This document shows, piece by piece, positions 47,653 to 59,834 of a stretch of DNA of 64,000 bases. Numbering within the stretch: position 1 is the stretch's first letter; every line of letters begins with the position of its first letter. Both the position numbers and the translations under genes were made by a program. The stretch comes from Ailanthus altissimus (taxonomy: Eukaryota; Streptophyta; Magnoliopsida; Sapindales; Simaroubaceae): the NCBI GenBank assembly GCA_946807835.1, contig OX327683.1, positions 34,283,001 to 34,347,000 of the forward strand. The letters run 5' to 3'. The notes under the pieces were generated by a model. That model had not been told where the DNA came from. It was given only the letters and a program-made list of their open reading frames with translations, and did not search any database.

Positions 47653-49883
47653 ATGAGCAAGATGAGTTTCAGCACTGTATTGAAGGTCGCCGCTGCTATT
47701 TCGTTTCTGCTGGTTTTTTCAACATTAGGTATTCACCGTATTTTATGCTTTCATATTTGATCAATATCATTGCCAACTAAAATCCGTTACTGTTAAATAT
47801 TTTTATACTTTTTCTTCCACATTTGTAGATCTGATCGTCCACCAATATCATATACATTTTTATTTATAATTTCTTTTCAAAAACTCCAATTCCCCTAATA
47901 GGCTTGTTTTATTTTCTCTTTTAGTTTCTGCTGAGAAGTCAGGGGATGTCACGGAGTTACAGATTGGTGTAAAGGTGAATTGTTTACAGTTTTATATTTA
48001 TGATTTCCTGTAATCCCAGGCTGTAATGTTCCTAATTTATATTTTCTTATAAAGATATTGCGATGAGACGCTAGCAATAAAATTTTAATTTTACCCGTGA
48101 TCACAATCATATGGTAATAACGTAGGTGTTAGGGAATAGTGATGATATTGTTTTGAAGTGACATAATTTCTCACTTCATGAATGTTCCTTTTAGCTTCAT
48201 CATCATATTGTGTAGGATATGTTTACTGGATGTGGTTAAGAATTTAGTTGCAGAACAGTTTAGTACATTTAGTGTTTAATATTGGTTTAGATTTTTCATT
48301 TTTGATTTCCATGACAATAACTTTTGCTCACTTAATTTATGTTTCTTCGTTCAACTTTGACAGTATAAGCCCAAAACCTGTGACCTTCAGGCTCACAAAG
48401 GTGATAAAATCAAAGTACATTATCGGGTAAGTGACTTGTTTCTGCAATTGACGTTTAATTTCAAGATGAATCTTTTGATAGGAGAAGTGGTGTGTAAAAA
48501 ACTTCTGTTGCCAGATTTCCATTTATATCTTAATATGAAAGCATGGCAGTTTTCTACCAACTGTGGATGGCATTAGTTGTATCTGTCTACTTGTTGTCCT
48601 GATTTTGATTGCAAAAGCTTATAGTGTTTCAGTGCTCATTTTATTTTTTTCCTTATTTCCTTTAATTGAATTAATTAATTTCAGATCTACATGTTCGTTT
48701 TTTATTGATGTTTAATGATTCCTGCAGGGAAAACTTACAGATGGAACCGTTTTCGATTCCAGTTTTGAAAGAGGTGATCCAATTGAGTTTGAGCTTGGGA
48801 GTGGCCAAGTAATCAAAGGTGTGTATGGACTACCAAGAACTCTACTTTTGCAAACTCTTGCTTGGTTCAAATTAGCTTGTTGATCAGTGCATTAATGTCA
48901 TTGCTGCTTGAAAAAAATTCTTTGTAGGATGGGACCAAGGACTATTGGGAATGTGTGTTGGTGAGAAGCGAAAGTTGAAAATTCCTGCCAATCTTGGTTA
49001 TGGGGCTCAGGGTTCTCCCCCTACTATCCCGGGTAATATTTTCTCTTCATCGTTACGTGATCTAAGCCAATTGGCTGCAGTGACATCTTTCTTAAATGCT
49101 TAATTAGATAATTTAGAGTTTCTGTTTTCAGTTGGCAAGCTATGCTTTTAGCTTTATTTCTGGGAACCGTATCGATTCCTGTATGGCTGCAATGCTTAAG
49201 TTGAAATAGTGCTGCTCTGAGAAATATAAGAAATGTAACCACTTTTGTTGGCAACGCCTAGTTACTGATCTGATCCAACTTATTGTTCATGGGAGCTCAG
49301 AATGATGGAATTTACTACACTCTCATCTGCATAAATTGTTCAGAACTGCCTTATGGATACATTTTTGTGCTTCTGGATGATGATGGGCTAGCTAGTTGAA
49401 TTTCTACCATATTGAATAGGGTCAGATTATTTTGACATGATTTTTTAAAATCTAAAATAGGACATAAAACTCACAACCACCCCTGTTTATCTTAATCTAG
49501 TGCTTTTAGAGAGTTTTTGAGTTGGAAACTCTAAATGCCACTGTTTAACATCAATTATTTTGCATTCCTTGAAACTTGTATTAGGATAAATGAACTTAGC
49601 AATTTCTCTAATTTTTAGTCAAAGTTTTATGTTACAATATCTCAGACTTATTACATAAGCTACAGTCAGAAACCTACATTTAGAGCAATGAATCTCATAT
49701 GTCACTTACATTGTTTCCCTTCCAGCATCTGGTTTATCAGATTACCAGAAAATATAGTTGATAAGATGTATAAGTGATTGTTTGAAAATTACAGGTGGAG
49801 CAACATTGATATTTGACACTGAGCTTGTTGCCGTAAATGGGAAAACATCAAGCGGAGATAAAGCTGGCGATAGTGAGCTATAA
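47653..49883 (+). CDS. FKBP-type peptidyl-prolyl cis-trans isomerase, secretory pathway (FKBP15-like), 157 aa
   Basis: Six exons join in phase: 47653-47728, 47925-47974, 48364-48426, 48728-48818, 48928-49032 and 49795-49883. The 157-residue product has a signal peptide ([20 protein letters not shown] and onward to VSA) and one FKBP domain. The domain keeps the ligand-pocket residues in [60 protein letters not shown] and DTELVAV. It should catalyse prolyl isomerisation in the ER. The C-terminus, GDSEL, resembles but does not equal the NDEL-type retention signal of Arabidopsis FKBP15-1. It lies about 1 kb upstream of a multidomain FKBP gene in the same orientation. The start was chosen because MSKMSF opens the signal peptide. 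Confidence 0.93.
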
Positions 49884-50929
49884 TCAACTGTTATACGAGC
49901 AGATTGCACCCGTTTTTTTTTTACCATTATTGTTTCTGTTGCTTTTTTTTTTTATTTGACAGGCCAAAACTAGGTTTCTGTTTGCAGTCATGCCAGACTA
50001 TTTACCAACTAGTATTATAGACATGTGACTATAATACATTTACATGTCTATAATACATTTTCAAACATTCAGAGATTATATCTTTTCTACATTTCTGATC
50101 TAATTTACAAACATTATTCAGCATGAAGGCATAATTTTCTGCTAGTCTTTTTAGTACCACACACTACCATTTTTCTATTTATAACCAGCATCTCCTATCA
50201 TTCAGCCTTCAGCCAAAAATCAGTTGTAATACCTGAAATATCATTTTCGAAATTCTTTATTTTTCCTTACCACTAAAATGGATGGTAAATGCCGTCGAAT
50301 TGGTAATATTAAAGAATCCAACGCATACGATACTACTATATAGCAGAGGAGGTCGGCCGTCAATCATGTAAATCCCACCGCATGAAACCAGATGGAAGCT
50401 AATAAGATCAATAAAGAGGAGGAAGAGTACATGGAATGAATTTTAATTCAAGTTTTTATTTATGTATAACAGTTATCCTAATTAAAATCTTTGTTAGCAA
50501 AAATGCCTTTCACAAATTCTATTAAATTTTACAGCAGGTTTATAAGTTTGGAAAGTAATTATTCAGAATATCTACAGTAATTTGTAAAAAATTGGAAGCA
50601 TTTGCCATTTGTTTTTAGTAATAAATTTGGAAGCGGATGACGTGCCTGCAAATATTAAGGAGTTGAATAAAATATTTTCCAAAAAAGGGCAAAATCACTG
50701 GAAGAGTCCTTGCGCGTCGTTTCATTTCAGTTCTCTTTAAACTAGAAAAACCCTCATAGAAGCCTCTAGAACCCAAAGCTCTTCACCGCACTCTCTCCTC
50801 ATAAAGAGCCCTCTGTTTCCCCAAACCACAGCACTCTTAGTCTTTTGTCTCTCGCACGCATTAGCATTAACATTAGCGTTAGCAGTGTCTCCTACCTAGA
50901 TCCCTCCTACTGTGAATCAGCTCGAAGAG
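49884..50929. other. Spacer between the two FKBP genes
   Basis: It holds the 3' untranslated region of the first FKBP gene and, from about 50700, the promoter and pyrimidine-rich leader of the second. AGAAGCCTCTAGAACCC near 50758-50774 resembles a heat-shock element (GAAnnTTCnnGAA type), which would suit a heat-induced ROF gene, but the match is loose. No other gene is present. Confidence 0.5.
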
Positions 50930-53900
50930 ATGGATGGGGATTTCGATATGCCACCAGCTAGTGAGATGATGGACGAGGACATGGATCTTCCCGACGAGGC
51001 TCCGATGATGAAGGTCGGCGAGGAGAAGGAGATCGGGAATCAAGGATTGAAGAAGAAGCTTCTCAAGGAAGGTGAAGGCTGGGAGACTCCTGAAAATGGC
51101 GACGAAGTTGAAGGTGCGTGTCTATTAATTTCTGATTGATTTTGTCTTTCCTTTTTTCTACTGTTTTTTTTCTTACTTTGGATGTTTTGTGTGTCCTTCA
51201 GTTCATTATACTGGGACGTTGCTGGATGGTACACAGTTCGATTCCAGTCGTGATAGAGGCACGCCTTTCAAGTTCACGCTTGGTCTAGGTAAGACAGCTC
51301 TACTGCTTCTTCAATTTTTTTAAAGAAAAAAAAGTATTGTTTGTATTTTGAAATGGGATTGAAGCTCTATTGATGTTTTAATAATTAATGAGTAAGATAT
51401 TGAAAGTTATGTAACATTTTTAGGTAGAATGAGTAGCAAATGATGATGGTGTTCGCCAAGAACCATTCTTGGTGAACAAATGATGTAGAATCTTCTCATT
51501 GATACTATATTTCAAAATTTTGCTGGGTGTAAATGAGAGAAAGAGCTTATTACAAATTGTCTTTCTAGCATTAGCTAGAAAGAATGACATTAAATCGCAA
51601 TTCAGTGTGCCCCAAATTTGTGTCAACAAGAAACTATGGCTCGTCAATTTAAATCAGTTACAGAAATTTTTTATTTTTAACATGTGTATAGTTTTTTAAA
51701 AACTTGTCAGTAGGCTTTAAGAAAGCTTGAGACCTGGCTGGGGTCTGTGCTAAGTGACAACTTTTAGAATTACCTTCTGACGGAAATCCCACATGGTATC
51801 AATAATTATTAGAAAGTATTTTTCATTCTGGACATTTCTATTGCGAACATATTCTACGAAATGCTAGTTGTTATAAACAGTAGAAGGTTTTTACCATTCT
51901 ATTCAGTTTGTAAATGATAATTTTCTTTCTTGGGATTTGCCTATTGTAACACTTACAGTTGGGATACCATGAGTTTCTTTCTTGTTTTATCATAATTATT
52001 TTTGGGCATTGTTGTGTTTAGTTACATGATGTCATATCAGAAAATTATAACCTCCCTTCCATGTTATATTTGCAGGGAATGTGATTAAGGGATGGGACAT
52101 AGGTATTAAAACAATGAAGAAAGGTGAAAACGCAATTTTCACCATTCCTCCTGAGCTTGCTTATGGGGAGTCTGGCTCAGCACCAACCATTCCACCAAAT
52201 GCCACTCTTCAATTCGATGTTGAATTACTATCTTGGACTAGTGTCAAGGATATTTGCAAGGATGGTGGGATATTTAAGAAGATTCTCAAGGAAGGAGAAA
52301 AATGGGAGAATCCTAAGGACCCTGATGAAGTGTTAGGTATTATCACGGTTCCTACTGTTATGTGATTATTGACTGCAGACTTGTTGAAGAACTTGGTTGA
52401 GTAATTATATTCTGTGCTTGTTATAATTGCAGTTAATTACGAAGCTAAATTGGAGGACGGGACAGTTGTGGCAAAAGCAGATGGTGTAGAGTTCACTGTC
52501 AAGGAGGGTTAGTTTCTCGCTGTTGATTGACAAGAATTTCCTTTGTATATGTCTTCCCTTTTTTCTATATCGTTTCTGATGCATGTATTGTTCCTGTAAT
52601 TAGGTCATTTCTGTCCTGCATTAGCCAAGGCTGTAAAGACAATGAAGAAGGGAGAGAAGGTACTTCTTACAGTGAAGCCACAATGTAAGGTTTTACCTAG
52701 TGGATCTGATTTTAGTTGAAGTGACATGCTTGATTGCAAATTACTTATCTTGTTGCCTGCTGTTTCGTTGTAGATGGATTTGGGGAGAATGGGAAGCCTG
52801 CCTCAGGCAATGAAGGTGCTGTGCCACCCAATGCTTCACTTCAGATTGCTTTGGAGTTAGTTTCATGGAAGACTGTGTCCGAGGTCACTGAAGACAAGAA
52901 GGTTACAAAGATGATCCTACATGAAGGGGAGGGATATGAGCATCCTAATGATGGAGCCATTGTCAAAGGTTTGTGGTAAAACATTGAGGCTGATACATTA
53001 TGTTAACTGTTTTGTGCACAACTCTGACTAAGTTTTGTCTCTGCAGTCAAATTGATTGGGAAACTGCACGATGGTACAGTTTTTGTGAAAAAGGGCCACG
53101 GTGAAAATGAAGAGCCATTTGAATTTAAGACAGATGAAGGTAGTAATAGCTTTGGAAGGAGAGTTCTTTTTCTTCTGTTTTCTAGTGGACAGTATTATAA
53201 AGTGATTGATTTTTTGGAGCAGAGCAAGTGATTGATGGGCTTGATAGAGCTGTGATGACTATGAAGAAACAAGAGGTAGCACTAGTAACTATAGCACCCG
53301 AATATGCTTTTAGCTCATCTGAGACACAGCAGGAGTTGGCTGTGGTACCTCCTAACTCAACTGTGTACTATGAAGTTGAGTTAGTGTCCTTTGAAAAGGT
53401 TTGTCAATGTGCTGCTGACCTGGGATTTGTTGTGGCTTGATCAATTTATGTAATTAGATATAATATGAGGATATGTCGATGAGTTTTCTCTACTATTGTA
53501 TTCTTCAGGAGAAGGAATCTTGGGACATGAACACCCAGGAAAAGATTGAAGCTGCAGGTAAGAAGAAGGAAGAAGGGAATGCATTGTTTAAGGCTGGAAA
53601 ATATGCAAGAGCTTCTAAAAGATATGAGAAGGTAATGCAAATTGTGGAATGTGTCTGACACCATACTATTCAATGCATTAATCCTTGGATTAATTGAATT
53701 TGTGGGATCTACTTATGTGCAGGCTGTGAAATACATTGAATATGATTCTTCCTTTAGCGATGAAGAGAAAAAACAGGCCAAGGCATTGAAGGTTGCTTGC
53801 AATTTGAATGATGCAGCTTGCAAGCTGAAACTGAAGGAATACCAGCAGGCAGAAAAATTATGCACAAAGGTTTGAAAACCTAAGAGATTTGTTTGCGTTT

Positions 53901-54407
53901 TCTTGCTTTTTTTTTTAAATGTTTGTTTTATATTTATAAAACCATTTTAATTGTACAGGTGCTTGACTTGGAGAGTAGGAATGTGAAAGCCCTTTATAGA
54001 AGGGCTCAATCACACATTCAGATGGCAGATTTAGATTTGGCGGAGTTTGATATAAAGAAAGCACTTGAGATTGATCCTGATAACAGGTACATGCTTATTC
54101 TGACTGAACATTCTAAGCATTCAGCTGAAGATTTTTCTGGCTTTGTAATGGTTCTAACTTTGACTGTTTGGTGTTTGTTTTTGAATAACTTCTAGAACCA
54201 AGTGTTAAATATTTTATTTGTTTATGAAATGGATACCTTATTTGCTTTTTTCGTATTTCATTATGTTAACCCCCCTTGTGTGGTGGAATTAGGGAAGTCA
54301 AGTTGGAGTACAAAACTTTGAAGGAGAAGATGAAGGAATACAACAAAAAAGAGGCCAAGTTTTATGGCAACATGTTTGCAAAGATGAATAAATTGGGATC
54401 TGTTTGA
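50930..54407 (+). CDS. ROF1: Three-domain FKBP with TPR (ROF1/FKBP62-type co-chaperone), 554 aa
   Basis: Twelve exons join in phase: 50930-51113, 51202-51288, 52076-52336, 52433-52507, 52604-52684, 52774-52968, 53047-53139, 53223-53398, 53509-53631, 53723-53869, 53959-54086 and 54293-54407. An acidic N-terminus ([20 protein letters not shown]) is followed by three FKBP domains. The first keeps the active pocket ([54 protein letters not shown]). The second and third are diverged and probably inactive, as in the family. Three TPR repeats follow, from [20 protein letters not shown] to [15 protein letters not shown]. They contain basic residues of the Hsp90 MEEVD clamp ([35 protein letters not shown]). 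A Lys-rich tail ([18 protein letters not shown]) resembles the calmodulin-binding end. The ORF ends in TGA at 54405; a further C-terminal exon exists at 54575-54625. Confidence 0.93.
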
Positions 54408-54574
54408 TCCAATGTAATGTAAGTAACAATTAGAATGTATGTCAAATGACAGCTGCGTCCTTGGAATGTTTGATGGTGATATTTAGTTTTCTCATTTGTT
54501 GAACATGAACAATCGTCTTAATTCTTTCTATAATTTCTAATGCCTCTTTTTTTTTTCTTTTATGGAATTTGCAG

Positions 54575-54625
54575 AAAACTGAGCCCAAGGAAGCTGAACC
54601 CATGAGCGGGGACAGCAAGGCATAA
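54575..54625 (+). other. Possible alternative terminal exon of the FKBP-TPR gene
   Basis: After a TTTGCAG acceptor this 51-base stretch reads KTEPKEAEPMSGDSKA and a stop in phase 0. A GT at 54402 (inside the last GTT codon) or at 54414 would join it in phase. The first gives a continuous frame of 569 aa. The second would retain the TGA at 54405. I believe related proteins carry a similar acidic, Pro/Ser tail, but this is from memory. Confidence 0.5.
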
Positions 54626-56639
54626 CCGGAGTGCAAATAATCTAATTTTTAGTCATTGCTGAATTTTTAATGTTCCAGTTTCTCTGTCTTGCACCTATTG
54701 CATGACTAATCGGTCTTTGGCTCGTATAATAGAAAGTTGTAATGGACCTGTCATTGCCTAAGAATTTGACAAAATCTTATTGATGAATTGACTTTTATCT
54801 ACGTAATAAATTTGTCTAATAAAGTTATGTTTTAGTGTGAACAATCTTACATTCTTTGCTTTTTAGCGGTTAAAGGCAACTTTGTTAACTGTAAAATATT
54901 CTTATGGTCGTTAGCTTAAAGTACCTGCTACAGCTTTTACAAGATCGTAAGCATTTGACGCAAAGTTCCTAGATCAACTGCAAATTATCAATGTTCAATG
55001 CTTTTCTGAGAATTAGGGAGCAGGATTTTAGATTTATTAATTATGATCATTTTAACGAAAGAAATATAATTACAACTATTCCTGCACGCTTCTGACTGCG
55101 GAACAAGGCCTCCTTAAGCACGCAAATTTCAGGATTTTATCTTTAATTTGAAGAGTAATTGCGGACTCGCATTCCATCGGTACCTGATGAGATGTTTTCG
55201 AGTAATAATAATTATAGTTGTCAAAATTTAAGGATATCAAAATTAAATTATGTATTGATATTTCGTTTTACCTACTAGCGCTAGAAAATAAAAATTATTT
55301 AAATAATTTCGTGATAATGATAAATATTTTAAATGATGTATCTATTAAATTAATTATTAGATAGTAAAATAATTTTATAAATAATTTTAAATTTTATATT
55401 ATTTAATATTTTAATTTAAAATATAAATTAAGAAGTATAATATTTTTCATAATTCATTTCTTCAATTGTTATTATTTCTACATCCATAGTAACAAAAGCA
55501 CTTAAAAGAGAGTGTCGATTTTTAAAAAAAATAATATTATATATTTTAAATTATATTTACATAATTTTTATATTTTTATTTTTATTTTAAAAAATATTTG
55601 TGGGCTCATACTCTGACAGTAGCCGAAATATTTTTAAGTAATAATAATTATTAGTTGTCAAAATTTTAAGTTTAATATCAAATTAAATGATATATTAATA
55701 TTTTATTTTATAACTAGCGCTAAAAAAATATAAACAATATAAGTATTTTGAAAATAATGTTAGACATTTTAAATAATATGTTATTTTTTTTTATCTCAAA
55801 TGATGTGTTAAATAATTATTAAATAATATAATTAATAATTTTAAAATTTATACAATTTATCACATAATAATTATTTGACACCTTAATTTTAAATATAAAA
55901 TTTAAAATAAAATTTAAAAATATAACATTACTCGTTACTTATTTCTTCAATTGTTATTATTTTCGCATCTATGGCAATAAAAATACTTTAATGAGTGTTG
56001 GTTTTTAAAAAGAACAATATTTTATATTTTAAATTATATTCTAAGTAATGATATATCAAATATTCATTAAATGTAATAGATAATTTTAAAATTTATCTTA
56101 TTTCACTACCCACAAATTACTTAATACATCATTATTTACGATACAACTCGAAATATATAATATTACTCTTTTAAGAAATCATGTTTAAATAAAACCACTT
56201 TCTAATTTTGAAAATTAAAATATGAAAATTTTAGAAATTTATGTTTGTTTTGGGAGTTTCTAAAACAAATAAAAAGAAAAATCGGACAAATGAAATGATT
56301 TAAATTTATAATTGTTTATTATTTCTTTTAACACATATTTTGAAATTGTTTAGAGCAATATTAAAAAAAGATTATTTAGACAATGTCCTAATTTAAAAAC
56401 TATATAATAAAAAAATAGAAGTCTTTTATTGGAAGTTACATAAAATTTTATTATCCTATCAGACTCGCAGCTTCTCGCCATGAGTTCTCAAACTCATTTA
56501 ATTATAATTAAAAAATAGGAAACCCTAATTTTTTTTGACAAATATTTATTTTCTGGCTAATTGATCCTGATTTTGCTTGAGATATTATAAACCGACAATA
56601 TTTTATTATTCTATATCCCTCGTTTGGTCTCTATAAGAA
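54626..56639. other. 3' flank of the FKBP-TPR gene and AT-rich intergenic DNA
   Basis: This holds the 3' untranslated region to about 54850 and then AT-rich DNA with the duplicated segment at 55200-56055. No gene is supported. The right end carries the promoter of the SF3A1 gene, with a TATA-like CTCTATAAGAAG at about 56628-56639. Confidence 0.5.
55200..56055. repeat. Direct duplication, two diverged copies of about 430 bp
   Basis: AGTAATAATAATTAT.AGTTGTCAAAA begins near 55202 and again near 55637. Both copies continue with ACTAGCGCTA.AAA, TTTCTTCAATTGTTATTATTT, a CATC.AT.G.AA.AAAA block and AATTATATT. Many substitutions and small gaps suggest an old duplication. Confidence 0.75.
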
Positions 56640-57286
56640 GCCCTCCTTTCTCCCTCTAGCTCCTCTTGATTTCTCTAATTTCCCATTTCACACTCACATC
56701 CTTCGTTCTTCGACCACAGATTTGTACCTGAACGCCCTTATCTCTGGACTTTTCAGTCTCCGATTTGGACCCGATTGTCGCCGTCTGGCAAACCCTAGCT
56801 CAATTCCAGTTCTTGCAAGGTAATTTTTTGTTTCTTTGCAAATTATTAAGCCTTTCCTAAGAAACGCAGTTGACGATGGAAACGTAAATGAACACAGTTT
56901 TATCTCATGCTTATTTGCTTATTTATTTATTATTTGTCTACGAGTATTGATTTATAGGCATGTGTTCTTTTAACTTCAAATGTTCGTTTCCTGTCTTCAA
57001 TTAATAAGTTCACTTTGATATATTGGTAAGAAAGCTAGAAAACTCGGCCTAGTTCTTAGGCCTGTTTTTGCCCATTTTGGTATGAGGAATGGGCTTGGCT
57101 ACTGGAGGTGAAGATAATGATACAATTGTCTATGTCTTAAACTAATTTGCTTTCGCTTGGAAATTCTTTAGTTTTTGCAGGCTTTATTGGTTGAAGCAAT
57201 CAAGAGATCTTTCAGGAAAGTAGCATTAAACTGTGTTAAGGCCAGACTGCTTTTCTAATTCTAGAATAAGTTGTAGTTTCTGAAAA

Positions 57287-59834
57287 ATGCTAGGGGCGTT
57301 GCCAATCTTGCCTCTTCCAGAACCTCCTGCTGATGGAAATCTTGGCCCTCTTCCCCCATCCCAAGTTACGGAACAGCAAAAGGAAGAACAACCTTCAAAG
57401 GAAGAGCTGAGCAAAGCAGCTAATTCAGCTCCTGCGTCAGTTGCTACCCACACAAGAACTATTGGAATTATACATCCTCCTCCAGATATCAGAAACATTG
57501 TCGACAAAACTTCTCAATTTGTTGCAAAGAATGGACTGGAGTTTGAGAAGAGGATCATTGCTAACAATGCTAACAATGCAAAGTTCAATTTCTTGAGTAG
57601 TTCAGATCCTTACCATGCATATTACCAACATCGCTTGTCTGAATTCCGTGCCCAGAATCAATCTTCTTCCCAGCAAGATCCTTCACAGACTGCAGATTCT
57701 GCACTGCCAGAGTCATCTCCGTCCGCCCCAGCTGCTGACGGTACTGAAGCAGCTACAAAGCCAGACCCCACAGCTCAGTTTAAACCACCTGTTCATAAGG
57801 TTCTTGAGCCTCCAGAAGCTGAGCAGTATACAGTGCGGCTTCCTGAAGGGATTACTGGCGAAGAACTGGATATCATTAAGCTCACAGCGCAGTTTGTAGC
57901 TCGAAACGGAAAATCCTTCTTGACGGGATTGACAAGTAGGGAGATCAACAACCCCCAGTTCCACTTCCTGAAGCCAACGCACAGTATGTTTACATTCTTT
58001 ACTCAGCTTGCGGATGCATATTCGAAAGTGTTGATGCCACCAAAGGGGTTGGCTGAAAAGTTGAAGAATAGTGTTGTGGACATGACAACGGTACTTGAAC
58101 GATGTTTGCATCGCTTGGAATGGGAACGCTCACAAGAGCAAGCCAGGCAAAAAGCTGAGGATGAGATTGAACAGGAGAGGTTGCAAATGGCTATGATTGA
58201 TTGGCATGATTTTGTGGTTGTTGAGACAATAGACTTTGCAGATGATGAGGACGAGGACCTACCTGCGCCAATGACTCTTGAGGAGGTTATGAGGAGGAGC
58301 AAGATATCTTCCATGGAAGAAGATGAAGCTGTTGAACCTGGAAAAGAAGTAGAAATGGAAATGGATGAAGAAGAGGTGCAGCTTGTTGAAGAGGGTATGA
58401 GGGCCACTAGTCTTGAGGAGAATGATGGTGAGAAGAAGGAGAACAAGGCAAACGAGGAACCAGAACCACCAATGAGAATTGTGAAGAACTGGAAGAGGCC
58501 TGAGGAGAGGATTCCTGCTGAAAGAGACCCCACAAAGTTTGTTATTTCTCCAATTACTGGCGAGTTGATTCCCATTAATGAGATGTCTGAACATATTAGA
58601 ATTTCCCTTATTGATCCCAAGTACAAGGAGCAAAAAGAAAGAATGTTTGCTAAGATTCGAGAGACAACTCTTGCTCAGGATGATGAGATATCTAGAAATA
58701 TTGTGGGACTTGCACGAACTCGTCCTGATATTTTTGGTACCACAGAGGAAGAAGTTTCTAATGCAGTCAAGGCTGAGATTGAGAAGAAGAAAGATGACCA
58801 ACCAAAGCAGGTTATATGGGATGGTCACACTGGAAGCATTGGGCGCACAGCAAACCAAGCCATGTCTCAAAACATTAGTGGAGATGAGCAAAATGATGCT
58901 GCTAATGGCGATTCCAAGAACCTACCTGGTCCTGCAGCTCCTCCTCCTCGACCTGGTATGCCTTCTCTGCGCCCTCTTCCACCACCACCAGGACTAGCCT
59001 TGAATCTTCCTCGCATGCCTCCAACCACGGTCCAATATTCGGCACCAACTAGTGGGGGGATCCTAGCACCTCAACCTAGGCCCTTTGGAATGCCACCATT
59101 TCCATCAATTCGACCACCCCCTCCTCCAATGTCAATGACAGGAGGACAGCCTCCTGTTATGGCGAGTCGACCACCTCCAATGCCACCATCATTTTCTGTT
59201 AATCCTTCTGGTTTGCCTGTACCGCCTCCACCTGGATCTCAGTTTACTCCCATGTCAGCTCCCCAACCGTTTTCCCATCTTCCGGTTGCTCCACCACCTC
59301 CTATGATGCAGCCACCACCCTTGCCTCAAGGAATGCCGCCTCCACCCCCATCTGAAGCTCCTCCACCACTTCCAGAAGAACCAGAGCCAAAGAGGCAGAA
59401 GCTTGATGATTCTATGCTTATTCCTGAAGATCAATTTTTGGCCCAACATCCAGTATGGACGTTTTAAGATTTGCTTCTTTCCTGTACTGCTATTGATATT
59501 CATTTTGTGCTGTAATGAGGAATTTTCATTTTAATTGATTGATATTATTTTCTTTTTCCTGCAGGGACCTGTTCGCATCACCATCTCTGTTCCCAATCTT
59601 GATGAAGGAAATCTTAAAGGGCAACTTCTTGAGATCACAATGCATTCTTTATCTGAAACTGTTGGCAGCCTAAAGGAAAAAATTTCTGGAGAGATCCAAC
59701 TTCCTGCAAACAAACAGAAGTTGAGCGGAAAAGCTGGTTTCCTGAAGGACAATATGTCCCTTGCGTACTATAATGTTGGAACAGGCGAAATGCTTACTCT
59801 TTCTTTGAGAGAGCGTGGTGGTAGAAAGAGATAA
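57287..59834 (+). CDS. SF3A1: Splicing factor 3A subunit 1 (U2 snRNP SF3a120/Prp21 homologue), 811 aa
   Basis: There are two coding exons, 57287-59452 and 59565-59834, plus a 5' untranslated exon ending at 56819 and a leader intron at 56820-57180. The product has two SURP (SWAP) modules at about 66-118 (IRNIVDKTSQFVAKNGLEFE) and 193-245 (LDIIKLTAQFVARNGKSFL). A PRP21-like charged helical region with the MIDWHDFVVVETIDF block follows, then a Pro-rich stretch at about 560-700 and a C-terminal ubiquitin-like domain (722-811) ending LSLRERGGRKR. It is the scaffold of SF3a in the 17S U2 snRNP and acts in branch-site recognition in the nucleus. The first-exon ORF alone would read through to a stop after VWTF, but GT after CCA and the CTGCAG acceptor join HP to GPVRITISV in phase 0. 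The length agrees with plant homologues. Confidence 0.95.

Noticed and set aside
58003..58891. Long minus-strand ORFs (over 200 codons) opposite SF3A1
   Set aside because: They are antisense shadows of a Glu/Lys-rich coding exon. Their Ser/Leu-rich composition mirrors the sense codons.
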